This document shows positions 23,701 to 36,000 of a DNA stretch of 64,000 nt, piece by piece. The first letter of the stretch is position 1. Each line of letters opens with the position of its first letter. Under the pieces are notes generated by a model. The model had not been told where the DNA came from. It made no database searches and was given only the letters and a program-made list of their open reading frames with translations. The DNA is taken from the NCBI GenBank assembly GCA_022578965.1, contig MU400614.1, positions 78,840 through 142,839 on the forward strand, read 5' to 3'. Position numbers and translations under genes: made by a program. This DNA is from Xylaria sp. FL1777. Taxonomy: Eukaryota > Ascomycota > Sordariomycetes > Xylariales > Xylariaceae.

Positions 23701-25447
23701 ATGATTCCGTCGCTCGTTTCTCTGTTACCGCTATATCCGCTGGTCGCCCGGGCCGCACTACAGGTAGACTTCACCTCGAAAGGTGAGCATATTTACCCTG
23801 TTCCGCCGCCGCCGGAGCGACACGGAATCCAAACGCTATGTGACTGACCTCTGACGCTATCCGTTACCTTTCTCTCAGAATCTATCAAGCAAGGCGCTGC
23901 CCAGGTAGCAGAGGACTTGCTCACATATTATCATGGGGATGAGCCCGGTCTAATACCCGGTATACTGCCCGGTCCGCCGCCGGGTGGCGACTACTACTGG
24001 TTCGCATCCCGACCTTACTCGAGGAGATTCCATTGTTAACCACGGCCTCAGGTGGGAAGGGGGAGCCATGTGGGGGGCACTACTAGACTATTGGCACTGG
24101 ACAGGCGATGACACGTACAACAATGTCTCGTACGAAGGCCTGTTATTCCAAGCCGGTCCCAATAAGGACTTCGTCAACAACAACTGGAGTTTCTCCCTCG
24201 GAAACGATGATCAGGCATTCTGGGCCATGTCGGCTTTGATTGCAGCCGAGACCAACTTCCAGGATCCTCCGCCAGATCAGGCTCAGTGGCTGGCCCTGGC
24301 TCAAGCTGTATGGCATGAGCAGACAGACGACAGGCTGCGTGACGGAGGTTGTGGTTTCGGCCTGCGGTGGCAGGCCAACTCCCTGAACCCGGGGTTCAGC
24401 TACAAGAATAGTACGTTGCTCGTGGATGAGTCTTTCTTCTTAGCTTTCAATAAGACTTTGCTGCTGCTCTAGCCCGCTAGCAGTTTTATTAGGCACTCAA
24501 GACTAACAGAAGATGATCGCAGCGATTGCCAACGGTTGTTTCTTCAATATAGGTGCCCGTCTTGCTCGATACACCAAGAATGATACTTACACAGACTGGT
24601 CTGTTCGGACATGGGACTGGCTTGTCGATGTCAAATACATTGACGCGCAATGGAACATATATGATGGTGCAGACATTTCCAACAACTGCACGGAAATCGT
24701 CAAGCAGCAATTTTCCTATAACGCCGCTATCCTTCTCCAAGGGGCCGCTTACCTATACAATTATGTGAGTCTCATCGTCATCTACGAGCCGCCAAAATAA
24801 AACCATGTGTAACCCAGCATCATGTCTATCAAGCCAACCCCTGCACACCAAGATCTCCTTCTCCCATGAGATTGCAATAACTGATAATATTTCCGAAGAC
24901 ATCCGACCAACTATGGTTGGATCGAATCAATGGTCTCCTAGACGGCATCGAGCGCGTTTTCTTCGTCAAGGGTGTCGCTTACGAGCCCGCCTGCGAAACG
25001 GGCGCTTGTACTGCCGACATGTATACCTACAAGGGCTTCCTCCACCGTTGGATGGCATACACGGCGCAACTAGCACCCACAACAAGCGAGAGGATCCAGC
25101 CTTTACTCATCAGCTCGGCCAAGGCCGCCGTCGCTCAATGCACGGGTGGCGACAACGGCAGACAATGCGGCTTCCACTGGACCAGCGGTAAATTCGATGG
25201 CATCTTAGGCGCTGGACAGCAGATGAGTGTGCTCGGTGCACTCTCGTCAGTACTAGCCCTAGACACCACAGCGCCTGTTACCAACCAGACCGGCGGCACC
25301 AGTGCAGGCGATCCAAATGCTGGATCCCCAAGATCACCTTACAACGAATTAAGCACAATCACCACAGGTGACAAGGCGGGTGCCAGCATCTTGACCATTG
25401 TTGCTATCAGTTTCGCATCCGTGTCCCTTTGGTGGATGGTCAAATAA
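23701..25447 (+). CDS. GPI-anchored GH76 alpha-1,6-mannanase (DCW1/DFG5 type)
   Basis: Five exons (23701-23782, 23879-23999, 24052-24410, 24523-24764, 24899-25447) give about 450 residues. DFG5/DCW1 proteins are plasma-membrane or cell-wall glycosidases/transglycosidases thought to link GPI-mannoproteins to wall glucan. A signal peptide (MIPSLVSLLPLYPLVARA) is followed by the GH76 (alpha/alpha)6 fold with YYWWEGGAMWGALLDYW, the catalytic di-aspartate in [31 protein letters not shown], and CGFHWTSGKFDG. The C-terminus ends in a Gly/Ser/Asn-rich linker, an omega-like DKAGAS and a hydrophobic tail, fitting a GPI signal. The intron 2 donor (gttcgc) is weak but restores the frame precisely. Confidence 0.93.
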
Positions 25448-25902
25448 CGGGATATAGATGTGATGAACATACACTTGAAGCCATATTCAATGGTTTTTAT
25501 TATATTTTGCATACACATCCCATACTACGGCGTCAAAACACCTGCTATTTTGCGGTCATATATTATATCTTGTAGATTTATTTCTGGGGTTTTCTTATTA
25601 GTAGACTCGGTACGGCGCGGCAGGTTCATATAGCTATTCATTTGCGATAGAAAATTATTTTAGTTGTCAATATTTGGTAACTGAACCCCATTCTTCTAAT
25701 TCTTATTTAGAACCTCTAGAATACAACAGGTGACATTTACGTATTATGGAGTGCTGTTCCCTTAATAAACTCATTACTTGTGCATCTAATAACCTTAGTG
25801 ATTTGAAACGGTACTGATTATATATTGTGAGCGCTGATGATTTCCTAATAGCGAAGGCATACTGCTATACTTCATAAACGCCTCGTCTTTATAACAGCGA
25901 TC
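25448..25902. other. Convergent 3' flanks, A/T-rich
   Basis: Spacer between the GH76 and small GPI-protein genes; no gene is seen. Confidence 0.5.
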
Positions 25903-26541
25903 TTAAAGCAGAGCAATACCGGCGGCCATTCCGGCCATAACACCAAAAGCACCCTTGATCGACCCGGTAGGAAGTACAGCACCACCCGTGGACACACTGC
26001 TAGTCGATGGACCCGCGGAAGTACTATTAGCAGCGGAAGAAGAAGAAGAAGGGGTGACATCTGAACTCGAACTTGTCTGTGTCTGCACGGACCCAGATGG
26101 AGTGGTCGTTCCCGGAGTTATCGTGGCAGGTGGTGAGGTAATAGAGGCCATGTCTGTCGAGGAAGAGTCCTTCGACGCGGAAGATTCGGTAGCCACGACC
26201 TCGACGGAAGAGGAAGTAGATGTCGCGGCGGCTCCGAAACCAGGCAAGTAACTGGGTGAGTAGGTGGCCGTGCCCTCGTACTGAGGGCACCCCGGGACCG
26301 TGGTTTTTGGCGGCGCGCGTCCGCCGCCGCAGTCAAGGAACTCGCAGACCTCGCCCGTGTCCGGCACATACCAGATGAGGCTGGCCCCACCGTAGGCCAC
26401 AGTCTGCGAAGAGACACACCCTGCAATGTCCGTCTTTGCTACGGCATGCCCGGCGAAAAGGGCCGCGGCCACGAGGCCGGCTGAGGTGCGGAACAGCATG
26501 GTACGTGGAGCGCTTAATACCTTGGTAGTTAGCTTAGGCAT
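25903..26541 (-). CDS. Small secreted Ser/Thr-rich protein, probably GPI-anchored
   Basis: A single-exon frame of 212 residues. Two starts are possible. The second methionine (residue 15, MLFRTSAGLVAAALFAGHAVA) gives a normal signal peptide and is preferred. The mature part has a short cysteine-bearing head of about 65 residues (CVSS, VCEFLDCGGG, VPGCPQYEG; four cysteines), then a long Ser/Thr/Pro/Ala-rich stalk suited to O-mannosylation, then a hydrophobic C-terminal tail (AFGVMAGMAAGIALL) after a small-residue omega region. No named domain is recognised. It converges on the GH76 gene, whose family attaches such GPI proteins to the wall, so a cell-wall role is likely by architecture only. 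Confidence 0.75.
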   Translation of the reverse strand: MPKLTTKVLSAPRTMLFRTSAGLVAAALFAGHAVAKTDIAGCVSSQTVAYGGASLIWYVPDTGEVCEFLDCGGGRAPPKTTVPGCPQYEGTATYSPSYLPGFGAAATSTSSSVEVVATESSASKDSSSTDMASITSPPATITPGTTTPSGSVQTQTSSSSDVTPSSSSSAANSTSAGPSTSSVSTGGAVLPTGSIKGAFGVMAGMAAGIALL

Positions 26542-28665
26542 GAAATATAAGTAGTTTATAGAGACGCTTGTACCGGACTTGTTGAGTAGACCAAATATTT
26601 ACCTTAACCTTGAATGTGATTCGAAATGCGGTGTCAAAGATTGTATTCGCAAATGTCAGAGACTAATTCGCTGATCGAGGAGCACAATGATTATAGAGAA
26701 CGACTATATTTAAACGAGTGGACAGCGGGCTCATTTGCTGGTAATTTATCTGCTAAAAGATTATCAAGGCAGGACAGAAATAAAGAACGAAAGGAGGCTG
26801 ACAAGATTAGAGAGAAATCTCATTTCGGCCATCCCCTGACTCGTTTTAACGAGACGGGGCTCAGGCTACTACTAGTCTAGTGTTGTACTAGAGCTGTAGT
26901 GATTTTAAAATAGCATGGTCAAGGTCGGAAGCTACCGCTCAATATGTTATAAGAATGAGGTGCATAAGACCTGATCATATTGAAATGGACTTAATGTTGC
27001 ATAGAGTTCAACTAGGTACTGTAAACCAAAGACGGTTTGTTGTTCCTATATTCGATGTCAAGGCCCGCGCAGTACTACTCATGCGAAACATGCCAAGAAA
27101 TAAGTGAAAATAAGAGAGGGAGAACGCCTTACGCAAAACGTATTAATAGGAAAAAGGCTCAACCAAATGAAACTCTGATGATAATACCTTTGATAGGTAC
27201 TATATTCTTTAAGAAATGTTACCAACGACCTTGGGTCTAATACGGGAAGCGCATGTGTTCTCCTGGCAGAACTTGTGTGCTATTAGGTCCGCTACTAATC
27301 CTGCTTTACGATGATGATACGTGCTTGCGACTAATAGTAGCAGAATCATCAGATGGCATTATACGGGACTTCCTGCCTTCGATTAGAAGATTATCCAAGT
27401 AGCCCCAAATTCCAGTTAGCCTCTTACCTGTTCTCTAATCTAGATCTTTGCCACATGGTATTCCAAGTCATCATCCTTCCAGGTAATGTAGAGTCGTGCC
27501 TCTGTGCCACTCATAGCAATACTAAACACAGCACTGCTTACCGGCTTGAGTCAGCGGTTGAGGGATTCATTGACCACCCAGGCATTAGTTGGTCGCCGTC
27601 CATAAACTTCCGGACCCGGAAAGACCATCGCTCTTAAGTTCGATGACAAAGAACGAATATACCAGTCCATGATCATTAAGTACTATCGTGTCTCTCACAG
27701 ACCGCAGCTGAGCTAGTGCTCAAATGCATTGTGGCAGTCGTATCCGTTAATTATATCAGGCGTAGGAGTACTCACCTTAAGCTTAGAACCTATGCTTAAG
27801 GTCGTTTGCTTGGCCATCGGCTGCCTGCTACTGCGTTTTAAACTACTTGGCTGCTCAGGATTAGGGAACAAATGCATACGGAAATAATCATCCACTTCCG
27901 ACTCTATTAAGCCTACTTCGAGAGCTTGCAGTTGCTAGTCTTGCTTAATTTCTCCCCACGATAGACTTGGAGAATCAATCACGGTTTTGACGGATGACGT
28001 TAACCAAGTCGGTCATATGCTTAGGAAGTGGGTTCCATAGACACCGCATATAAATGATGTTTTCAACAGGTTGTCCCGATATGGTGGGCTCTCAATGAGG
28101 CTTTTTCTAGACGATGACTTTGAGCTCGGCGAACTTGAAGAGGTTCCATTTGCAGGCTAGGGCTTGAGCTATTGTAGGGTATTCTGCAAGATCCCAGTCA
28201 GAAGCTGTTCCGGGCCCTCAGATGCTGACTGTTGAACATCTACCTGTGTGAGCCAGATTCGCGTGCTTCTCGCTCGTGACTGGTTGCTGGATAGGGGTGT
28301 ACGGAACTTTAGCACCATGAGAGATATATCAGCAGATATGCTCAGCCTCGCAGAAGAGCATTGTAGATGTGAATAACCGAACCCTTTCGAAATAGTCACG
28401 CGAAAGCGACAAGCCTTAGATATATATGGAGGGACAGTCGATTAGAGACCGTAGCAATACTACCTATGCACCCAGGTGTTGTATTGAGTCACGCCAGCGA
28501 GTGCCGTATTCAACTGCCTAACTAGTGGTGCCCAGCCAAGCCTAATATTCTTATATGCCCTTGGTCCGTTTGCAACCCCACAGTGCTTACATGTACTTAT
28601 AACCTCCTTGGGTGACTTTTCATCGTCAGAGCTGCTCTATTGCCTGCAGACTATCCAATCCAACC
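26542..28665. other. Gene-poor interval
   Basis: About 2.1 kb without a supported gene. Frames of 60-94 codons (26,626-26,880; 27,353-27,637; 28,169-28,399) lack domains, start context or splice continuity. Some decayed coding sequence may be present, but I could not name any. Confidence 0.5.
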
Positions 28666-29762
28666 ATGTCTTCACATACCAGTACCCCGCCATACTACCC
28701 TACAGGTTGGGATCGTGAACGCCTGCTCAATGTCGGTGTCGCCAATGAGGTTGGTAGCTTAACCGACAATCAATGGGCCGTTTTTCGCCAAGGGCTAAGA
28801 GCCGACAAAGGCGAGCAAGGCTTCGAGGAGTTTTTCGACGAGATGCGGAGGCGAGAGAAGATTGCGAAAGGTACAAGGTGCCCTACTTCATGAATCTGAA
28901 GCTGGTGTGTCCGAACTCCGTGCCCGTCAGCTGTCTAGTGGTGGATACCTCAGGACTTACGGATGTCTTGACCAGGAATCAAGGACCCTGTCTCTGAGCC
29001 TCCTTTCATGGAGCTCATGCGCATCCGAGAGCAGCGGGTTGGGTCGAGTGCACAATGGGACCCATGGGGCTTCGTCGTCTTTAAGAGCCCTGAGATCCGA
29101 GACAACGTGAAATGGCAGGTATGTCGCGACCGCTTCGACAAGATCTTGCAGGACTACACCGACCAATATCGGGACTACCCGGGCATCGATGAGTGCTTGT
29201 CAAGAATGAAGTTCCGCTGGATTGAAGACGCTGGTGACGTGGAAGGAAGCATCAAGTCTATCGCCAAGTACGTATAACCTATATCATTCCCTGTCCGAAA
29301 GGTGGTCGGGAGGACTGGTCTCTACCTCAAGTCATGATAGTTTTCTGATCACGTCACAGTAGAGCTCGTGATGCTTTGGAACTGCCTCCTGGTCTTGATC
29401 ACAGCTTGTCGCTGTACATCACACCAGCCTCCTTGGACTCGATCCTCTACTCTCCGCTTCCAGCCTCCGCTAAGCGGAAATGGAGAAAGAATATCCCCTT
29501 CGTTGTCGCTGTCTCCTCGCAGGCAGCTGAGGAGCCCAATGCCACGGATATCGAAGACGACGTCGCAGGGGCTGGATGGCGCGGCCATTTCAACGTAGCT
29601 GTTGAGTCACTACTCGATTCGTTCTTTTCTACGGTTGCGGGTGACTCGAGAACCCCTTTTGAACTCGGCGGTCATGTTTCTGGAGAGGACATCTACTGCG
29701 ACCATACGAGATGGGGTCTACACAAAGCTGGGGTGGGATATTGGGATAAGAGAGCAAGATAG
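28666..29762 (+). CDS. Hypothetical protein, conserved-looking fungal unknown
   Basis: Three exons (28666-28870, 28976-29267, 29360-29762) splice in frame to give about 299 residues. I do not recognise a named family. The N-terminus is MSSHTSTPPYYPTGWDRE. The middle has an acidic/aromatic block QWDPWGFVVFKSPEIRDNVKWQ, a pattern seen in many ascomycete hypothetical proteins, and the C-terminus is GHVSGEDIYCDHTRWGLHKAG. No signal peptide or membrane segment is visible, so it is probably cytosolic. An alternative model uses an extra small exon at 28902-28937. The coding signal is the preserved frame across two introns; function is unknown. Confidence 0.6.
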
Positions 29763-30284
29763 GCGACTCCTGTATAACGGTTGTATGATCACAGTCCACA
29801 ATAGAGTATTTGAACCCTGGTTTGATTATATGCCGTAATCGGCCTCCTAATCCAAGAAAGTCGACAGCTACAGGCTCTATTAAGCGCCCGCCAAGAGAGC
29901 ATGATATCAACCCTAAATATGAATGACAATCATTCCGACGGCGGTAAAGCGAGGAGGACAGAAGATAGAATGTGCGGTTTCTATAATACGAACAACAAAA
30001 TGGGGAAGAGTGTCCTCTCTCACGTCCCTCGAGTTACATCTGGGGCACGTGTAGTATCAGGAAAAAGAAGTCCAGGTTCAAATTCACAATGAGAACCTCC
30101 TCGGAGATTAGGTATGAGGGCACTATGAAACCTCACAGGCGCCCCTTAAATAGTTGTCGGCCTCAACGATAGATATTGTAGCCCGTGCAATGTTTATCAT
30201 CAATTCATATTTGTATTTATGAGACTATAACCCAAGTCAGGCAATCTTGCCGCCCATAAACATCTACACCTCCTGTGTGGCGAG
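29763..30284. other. Convergent 3' flanks
   Basis: Spacer between the unknown gene and the GH2 gene; nothing supported. Confidence 0.45.
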
Positions 30285-33044
30285 TTATTTCTTTCCATTG
30301 CGAGCCTTCGCCGCGTCCTTGAGTGCCTGGATATCCGCCGTCCACTGGCCAACATCAGGGCGTAAGACCCGGCGGTCATACGTCAACAAACCATTAACCT
30401 CGCCCTCCACATCTGTAGTTTGCCTGTGTAACGTAAGTAATGTCAGGGTGAGTTGATCTAATACCGGACAGACTAAAAGAAAAGACTAAACTTACGTCCA
30501 TATAGCGGCTGAGCAGTCCCACTTCTCGACCTGATCTCTTAGTTCTGAAAGGAGAACGTGGCCACGGTAGTTCCAAGCTTCAATGGTCTCGTCGATCTCG
30601 TAAGTCTGGTTGATACCGTCGATCGCCTGTTGGACCTTCCATAAATGGTCCGCAGAGACGTTCTGACCGATGCCGCCGAATTCTCCTTGAATTGCAATGC
30701 GCTTATGGTCATAAGGTGTCGAAGCGATGGAGTAAAAGGGAGTTCCACATTGTGGGTTAGCATAGTGATGATTATCATGCCAGTCACCAAAGCCGTGGTC
30801 AATCCAGCCAGAAGTAGAGTCGACCAGTCTAGTCGGGTCGAGTTTCTTTATGCGTTCTGTCAAATATTCTTCGGGATAATATGTCGTTATTTGAGCCCAG
30901 CCTTCGTTATAGATAATCTACTATTATTAGCTTTGACTCCCTAACGTTCAGAAAGGGAGGTAGGGGCGGGCTTACCCAGGTGTAGATGCTGGGGTAATTC
31001 TTGTGTTGTTCAATCAAAATACCAAGCTGGCGTTCCCATTCTTTTTGTTGATCATCGTTTGGTAACCGGTTTGCTGGCATGGATGGCATGTCTTGAATCA
31101 GTAAGACACCAAGTTCGTCGCAGGCACGGTAGAACAGGGCATTCTCAACCTTGATATGCTTCCGAAGCATATTGAAGCCGAGGTCCTTTAACTGCTTAAG
31201 GTCGAACACCATTGCTTCATGATTTGGTGGAACATAAATCCCGTCAGGCCAAAACCCCTGATCAAGTGTTCCAAATCTGTTAAGACTAAGCGTATATTCT
31301 TTGTAATCGTACCCATACTGGGACTGTGCTTACAAGAAGAAGAACTCGCCGTTGATCAATGGGCGTTTAACGCCGTTGATCTCTCCGCTAGCAATGGTTC
31401 GGAACCCTGTGTAGGAAGTGACCTTGTCATCTCCCACGGTAACTGTAAGGTTGTAGCTAGGTCCAAGTTAGCAAGTGTTCGGGTAAAAGTGAGATTAATA
31501 CGGTAATTCATACAGCGTAGGGCTATCGGGCGACCATAAGCTTGGTGATTTCACCTTGAAAGAAAAGGCTTCGTTGGCTCTTCCCCTTCCAGTAGCAACA
31601 TCCTTCCCGCTGTCATCGGTAACAGTAATTCGAACAGTATCTCTGGAATTTTCACTAGTAGTGGCAGTCACGTTGACTTATTAAGAGCGTATATTAGTAG
31701 AAAGCTAGCGACAATTGCAGCTGTTTATCAACTTACCAGTGCCATACATGTCTGCGGCTACATCAAGCTGAGTGATGTGCTGTGTAGGTACACTGCAGTA
31801 ACTCTGGTCAGTCTTCTCCAATCTAATCTGTACCTTTATTTTTTTTTTCTTTTGGTTGGGGGGATAGGGGGTTGTCTGAGGCGTCACAGACCGACAAGGA
31901 ACTGTTGAACTCTCAATTTGGCCGAGGCAGGAAGACTCCGAGAATGACTTACGACTCCAGCCATACCTGCATCAACGTCAGTCTTAATTTCAACAATCGC
32001 CATTCATCAACTATGATGCCTATGAAGTATTTAGGTACAAACAAAATTAAATGCAAGGAGGGCGTACACTTTGCCAAATCCCAGAGCATGGGGTGTAGAA
32101 GATATGGGAAGGATTTATGGTCTGCTTTCCAATAGGAATCATGTAGCCTACATATCAGAGTTAGCATATTTACGTCCTCGGTAATATTCAGGTATGGTAT
32201 ACTAACCATTGGCATCAGTGGGATCGAAGACATCAACTCGTAATGTATTGGTTCCCTCCTTGACCAGGTCGGTGATATCGAACGAAAATCTCCAATAGCC
32301 ACCAGTGTTGTTTCCTGCAATCTTGTCGTTGACATAAACAGTAGCCTGATAATCGACAGCCTCGAAGTTGATTAGGATCTTATTGCCTTTGCCCTTCAAA
32401 TCTTTGGAAACTTCAAATTCACGAGCAAACCAAGAAGTCTGGGCATGCTGCATCACACCTGAGAGAGCCCCCTATTCGATAGGCATAGATTAGCGATCAG
32501 CGTATACAGCAGAAATCTTGGAGTCGTATATAAGAGGAGTGGAGTAAAAGTTTTATCGTCAGGTAGCCTCTACTCCGGGATCCTATAACAAGGAGATAAT
32601 TTAACTTTGGAAAGCTAACCTCAATACATGAAGGTACAAGAACGTCAGTACCCTGGGGGGTACCAGATGCAGAGGTGCCCTGTCCCCATTTCCATATACC
32701 GTTCAAGCTCTGCCAACGGGATCGCTGAAGCTGTGGTCGGGGATACTCCGGCCACTATGCTCGCTAGAGTCAGTAATTACTCTTCTGGGTGAATATTATG
32801 CTCTTGATGCATGCTCTCGAGACATGTTGGGAGTCCTCAGGTTGTTAGAAAGGGAAGAAAACGACTCTAGTGTGCACATACGGGGTTGGTGCCGACTTTG
32901 TATGTCCAATCCGTATCTAATGGCGGTGTCTTGCAAAGTTAATGTTAGATCGTACTCCTTAACATACTATAGAGAACTAACCTTAACTTCATACCCCAGA
33001 GCCGACAAGGCGAAGAATAGTAATCCCCAGTTATTAGTCCTCAT
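30285..33044 (-). CDS. Secreted GH2 glycoside hydrolase (beta-galactosidase/glucuronidase superfamily)
   Basis: About ten exons read from 33044 down to the stop at 30285-30287; all junctions I checked are in frame (for example 32982-33044, 32882-32929, 32620-32754). The protein has about 640 residues. It starts with a signal-like MRTNNWGLLFFALSALGYEV. It continues with WQSLNGIWKW, the sugar-binding jelly roll (SWFAREFEV, VYVNDKIAGNNTGGYWRFSFDIT), an immunoglobulin-like domain, and a TIM barrel with the acid/base glutamate in IIYNEGWAQ and the nucleophile in IQGEFGGIG. Exact substrate cannot be read from sequence. Such secreted GH2 enzymes attack plant or fungal beta-glycosides. The second intron (32755-32881) is a copy of the intron in the histidine phosphatase gene. 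Intact despite lying beside a gene-poor stretch. Confidence 0.88.
32755..32881 (-). mobile_element. Introner-like element, copy 2 (intron of GH2 gene)
   Basis: A 127-bp intron, same length as copy 1 and 88% identical over its full length, with the same gtatgt donor, tactgac branch and atag acceptor. The complementary arms are CTAGAGTC (32863-32870 on the minus strand) and GACTCTAG (32764-32771 on the minus strand). Relative to copy 1 both arms changed together, so pairing is kept. Intron phase is 0 here and 1 in copy 1. Confidence 0.85.
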
Positions 33045-36000
33045 TCTGGCTCTCTAGACAATTCAAAATCTATGTTGAGATGAGACTAAATCTCACAGTC
33101 CAAGGATGCACCCTGGGTCTGTCATTCGCCTTTACTCGAAGTCAACACTCTAAAAGCGGATAGACAACTGTTTGCCGAAATCCGGTGCCATCTAAGGAAC
33201 TTCGTATCTACTTATACAGACAATATGACCAAAGAAACTTGTTCATTCCTAGCATCACGCAATGCCTACTCCGCATCTGATCCTCAATTCTCATATCACC
33301 TTCCTCTTCCTAGTGCTATATGGGGTCTGCTTGACGTTGTAACCCCATACATTACATCGAGGTGCTTGGCAGGGCAGACAAGTGGTAACGATGTAGTGTA
33401 AGACATCTTGGTACATTAGAGGTCTTGTAATAAGCCACTGCGATGTAAGAGGTACACCATGTTTGCCATGGCATAAGCGTGACCTCTAACGGAACAAAAC
33501 ACGCCATACCGGGGGTAGTAGAGTCAAGCGAGCGCACTATTGGGGTAGAAGGGGTCGATCGGTCAAGGCTAGGTATAGTATCGTAGAATTTGTACTGAAA
33601 TGACCGTTTGCCTACACCATAAGTTGCGGTCAGCAGAACAGCATATGCTGGTAAGGTAGCTATCGGATCCCATGAATATTTCCGCCATGCTGCCGAGTCT
33701 AAGTCGCCCAAGAGCTTGGCTATGCTGGATGTACATGAGATCCACGATAACGGCACCTCGGATGGAGTCCGTGCTAGGTAAGGATGGGATGACTGGACAT
33801 CATATGAGTCAAATGCTTCAATCTAGTGACCTAGAACAGAAACCGTCAAACTTTTCGTAAACAAATAAATGAAAATTCATGTCATATAGCTCTCTGAATG
33901 AAATTAACGAGAGACAAGTATTTTGTGAGGGACGTTGTTCCTGGCCCATAAGTCGGGACGGGTCATGGTGTATTGTTACCGGGAAAGGCCCTTGCGAGGA
34001 GAACTCTCTGCATGAAAAATAAATAATATATTAGCGGGGAAACATATCTAGTCTATTTGATATCTTTCCTTGTCAGCCAGAGTAATAAACGATATAAGAT
34101 GCAGTCGTGAACATCCCGGTTCGGAGACGGATGTGCGTGTGATCCGCGAGCTAAGGATGAGGTAAGTCGCCTAAGAGGCTCATGTGGGCTGTCTCGATCA
34201 CACTTGGAAAAGAGGTAAGCCTGGCACTTCTGCCCGGGGCAGTTACACAGTATTGGTGACAAAGCAAACGGCATGTAACGTCATGACCCATTCTTTGCCT
34301 CGTCGCGCACATGACGCCCCATAATCTTCTTACCTTGTTCATCACATAGCCGCGGGGTTCGAACGCGGGGTTAAGAGTTAAGCTTGGGGAAATCATGGAG
34401 CATTGTCCCTCGGGGATGTCCGGCATTAGAGGTTTGGAGAAGGGGAGCCTAGTGGTAACTTGGTCAATTAACACCAGCTTCGGAGAAGGCAGCCAACCAG
34501 ACTTTCTTACCTGGACAACTTTGTTCGAACTCTTCTTCTTAGATATGGCACAGTTACATCTCGGCTTAGGAAAGAGTTAAAGTTGCAAAGCTAAATGAAC
34601 ATGCCATGACATTAGGCTGGAAACAGGCTCATGATTTGTCGATCATAAGATTCACTAGGGTGCCGTGGGTCTCTCCGTCTTCGGGGTGTTGACACTATAT
34701 TGCTTGCTAGGTTTTAGCGTTCGAGCTGCTCTTGCGCACGAGGCCGGTATTATTCACACCTTGAGAAGCAGTAGAACGTTGAAAATCGCTGAAATCCGAG
34801 CTGCCGAGACTAAATGAACCCTAAGCCCATCATGAGAGGCGCAGCTGAGTTTATTTTCTAACTGTAAGAAATTTTATCAGATGAAGTCGGAATTCATGAA
34901 ATTGATCACTTCCATACGCCGCCCAGTCTAGCCTTGATTCCCCCTGGCATTAGTCTTCGGCACTAAGGTGGTTCTAGGGACAATATAGTAGGTGGACTCA
35001 TCCTTGACAATCGGCAACGAGATACCTACCGTATCTTGACTAACGGACAACACGGCATTCAATGCTTGGCAGCGCCACGGCGTCACCCCGAGAAGCTCAT
35101 CGGAAGCTTTAGCAACCTTCCCATTTCCTTTTTGCTGTAGTAGCAAGAGCCCGTACGATATCTACTCCCTACATAATATGAATACATTGTATTCATGTCT
35201 AACGCCCATTGAACCGATGTTCTGTCGATAACAGATGATTTGTTGTCCAGGTTCCAGGCTCGGCTTTGGAACGAAATGTAGTAGTTATTTTCAAATTTGT
35301 TATATCTTAATATATGGATTTAGAGTGAACTGCCTCCAAGTCTTAGTCTCACTTATACTTATCGACGGTCGAACTCACGCCCCAGATTTCATTGTTAATG
35401 TTCAAGAGGCCCGATTTCAGTCAAACCACATGACCGGAAAAAAAAAATCCAAGTATTGGTACCTTCTCAATAGCTAGGATAGCAAATCTGTTAGAAAACA
35501 TCACAAGACGGTTCACTTATCCGACGGTGAAGAAAACGGAGTGATAACTGACCGGTCACCGGGGCGGTGTCGGCAAGACTTGGGGAAGGAGAGAATGCAA
35601 CACAATAGTCTAGTAATTCGAGTATTCTCGACGACTGCGAACCCTAGTCAGTCCTCATCGGCACGTGGTGGTTGCCCTTACATACAGTAGCATCTAAGGC
35701 TTAGTCTAATGATTGTCCTCATCCAATCTTGGTTTCACCCCTCCACTTGTTCCGACTGCATATCTTCTCGATGAAAGACTGGCAGAAGATCTGCAGGTAA
35801 CAAGTCCATGGGGGTGGTGTGTTCCATACTCCTGCAAGCATGTCTTAATATCCCCACTCTTTAAGCATCGTGACCCAACATTCGGCGATTTATTAGGTGG
35901 CATTCGGGTCCTCGAGACTGTCCATAAACCCCAACGATGAGGTTCTTAATGAATGTGTCCGAGAATCGAGAGAGACAAAAAGAAAATAGAAAGAAAATTA

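Noticed and set aside
28902..28937. Extra small exon in the unknown gene at 28.7 kb
   Set aside because: It needs a 38-bp intron. A single 105-bp intron (28871-28975) keeps the frame with better signals.
34340..34375. tRNA-like T-loop (ggggttcgaacgcgg)
   Set aside because: The base expected to pair with G53 is wrong and no acceptor, D or anticodon stem can be formed around it. The same holds for ggttcgaac near 16,987.
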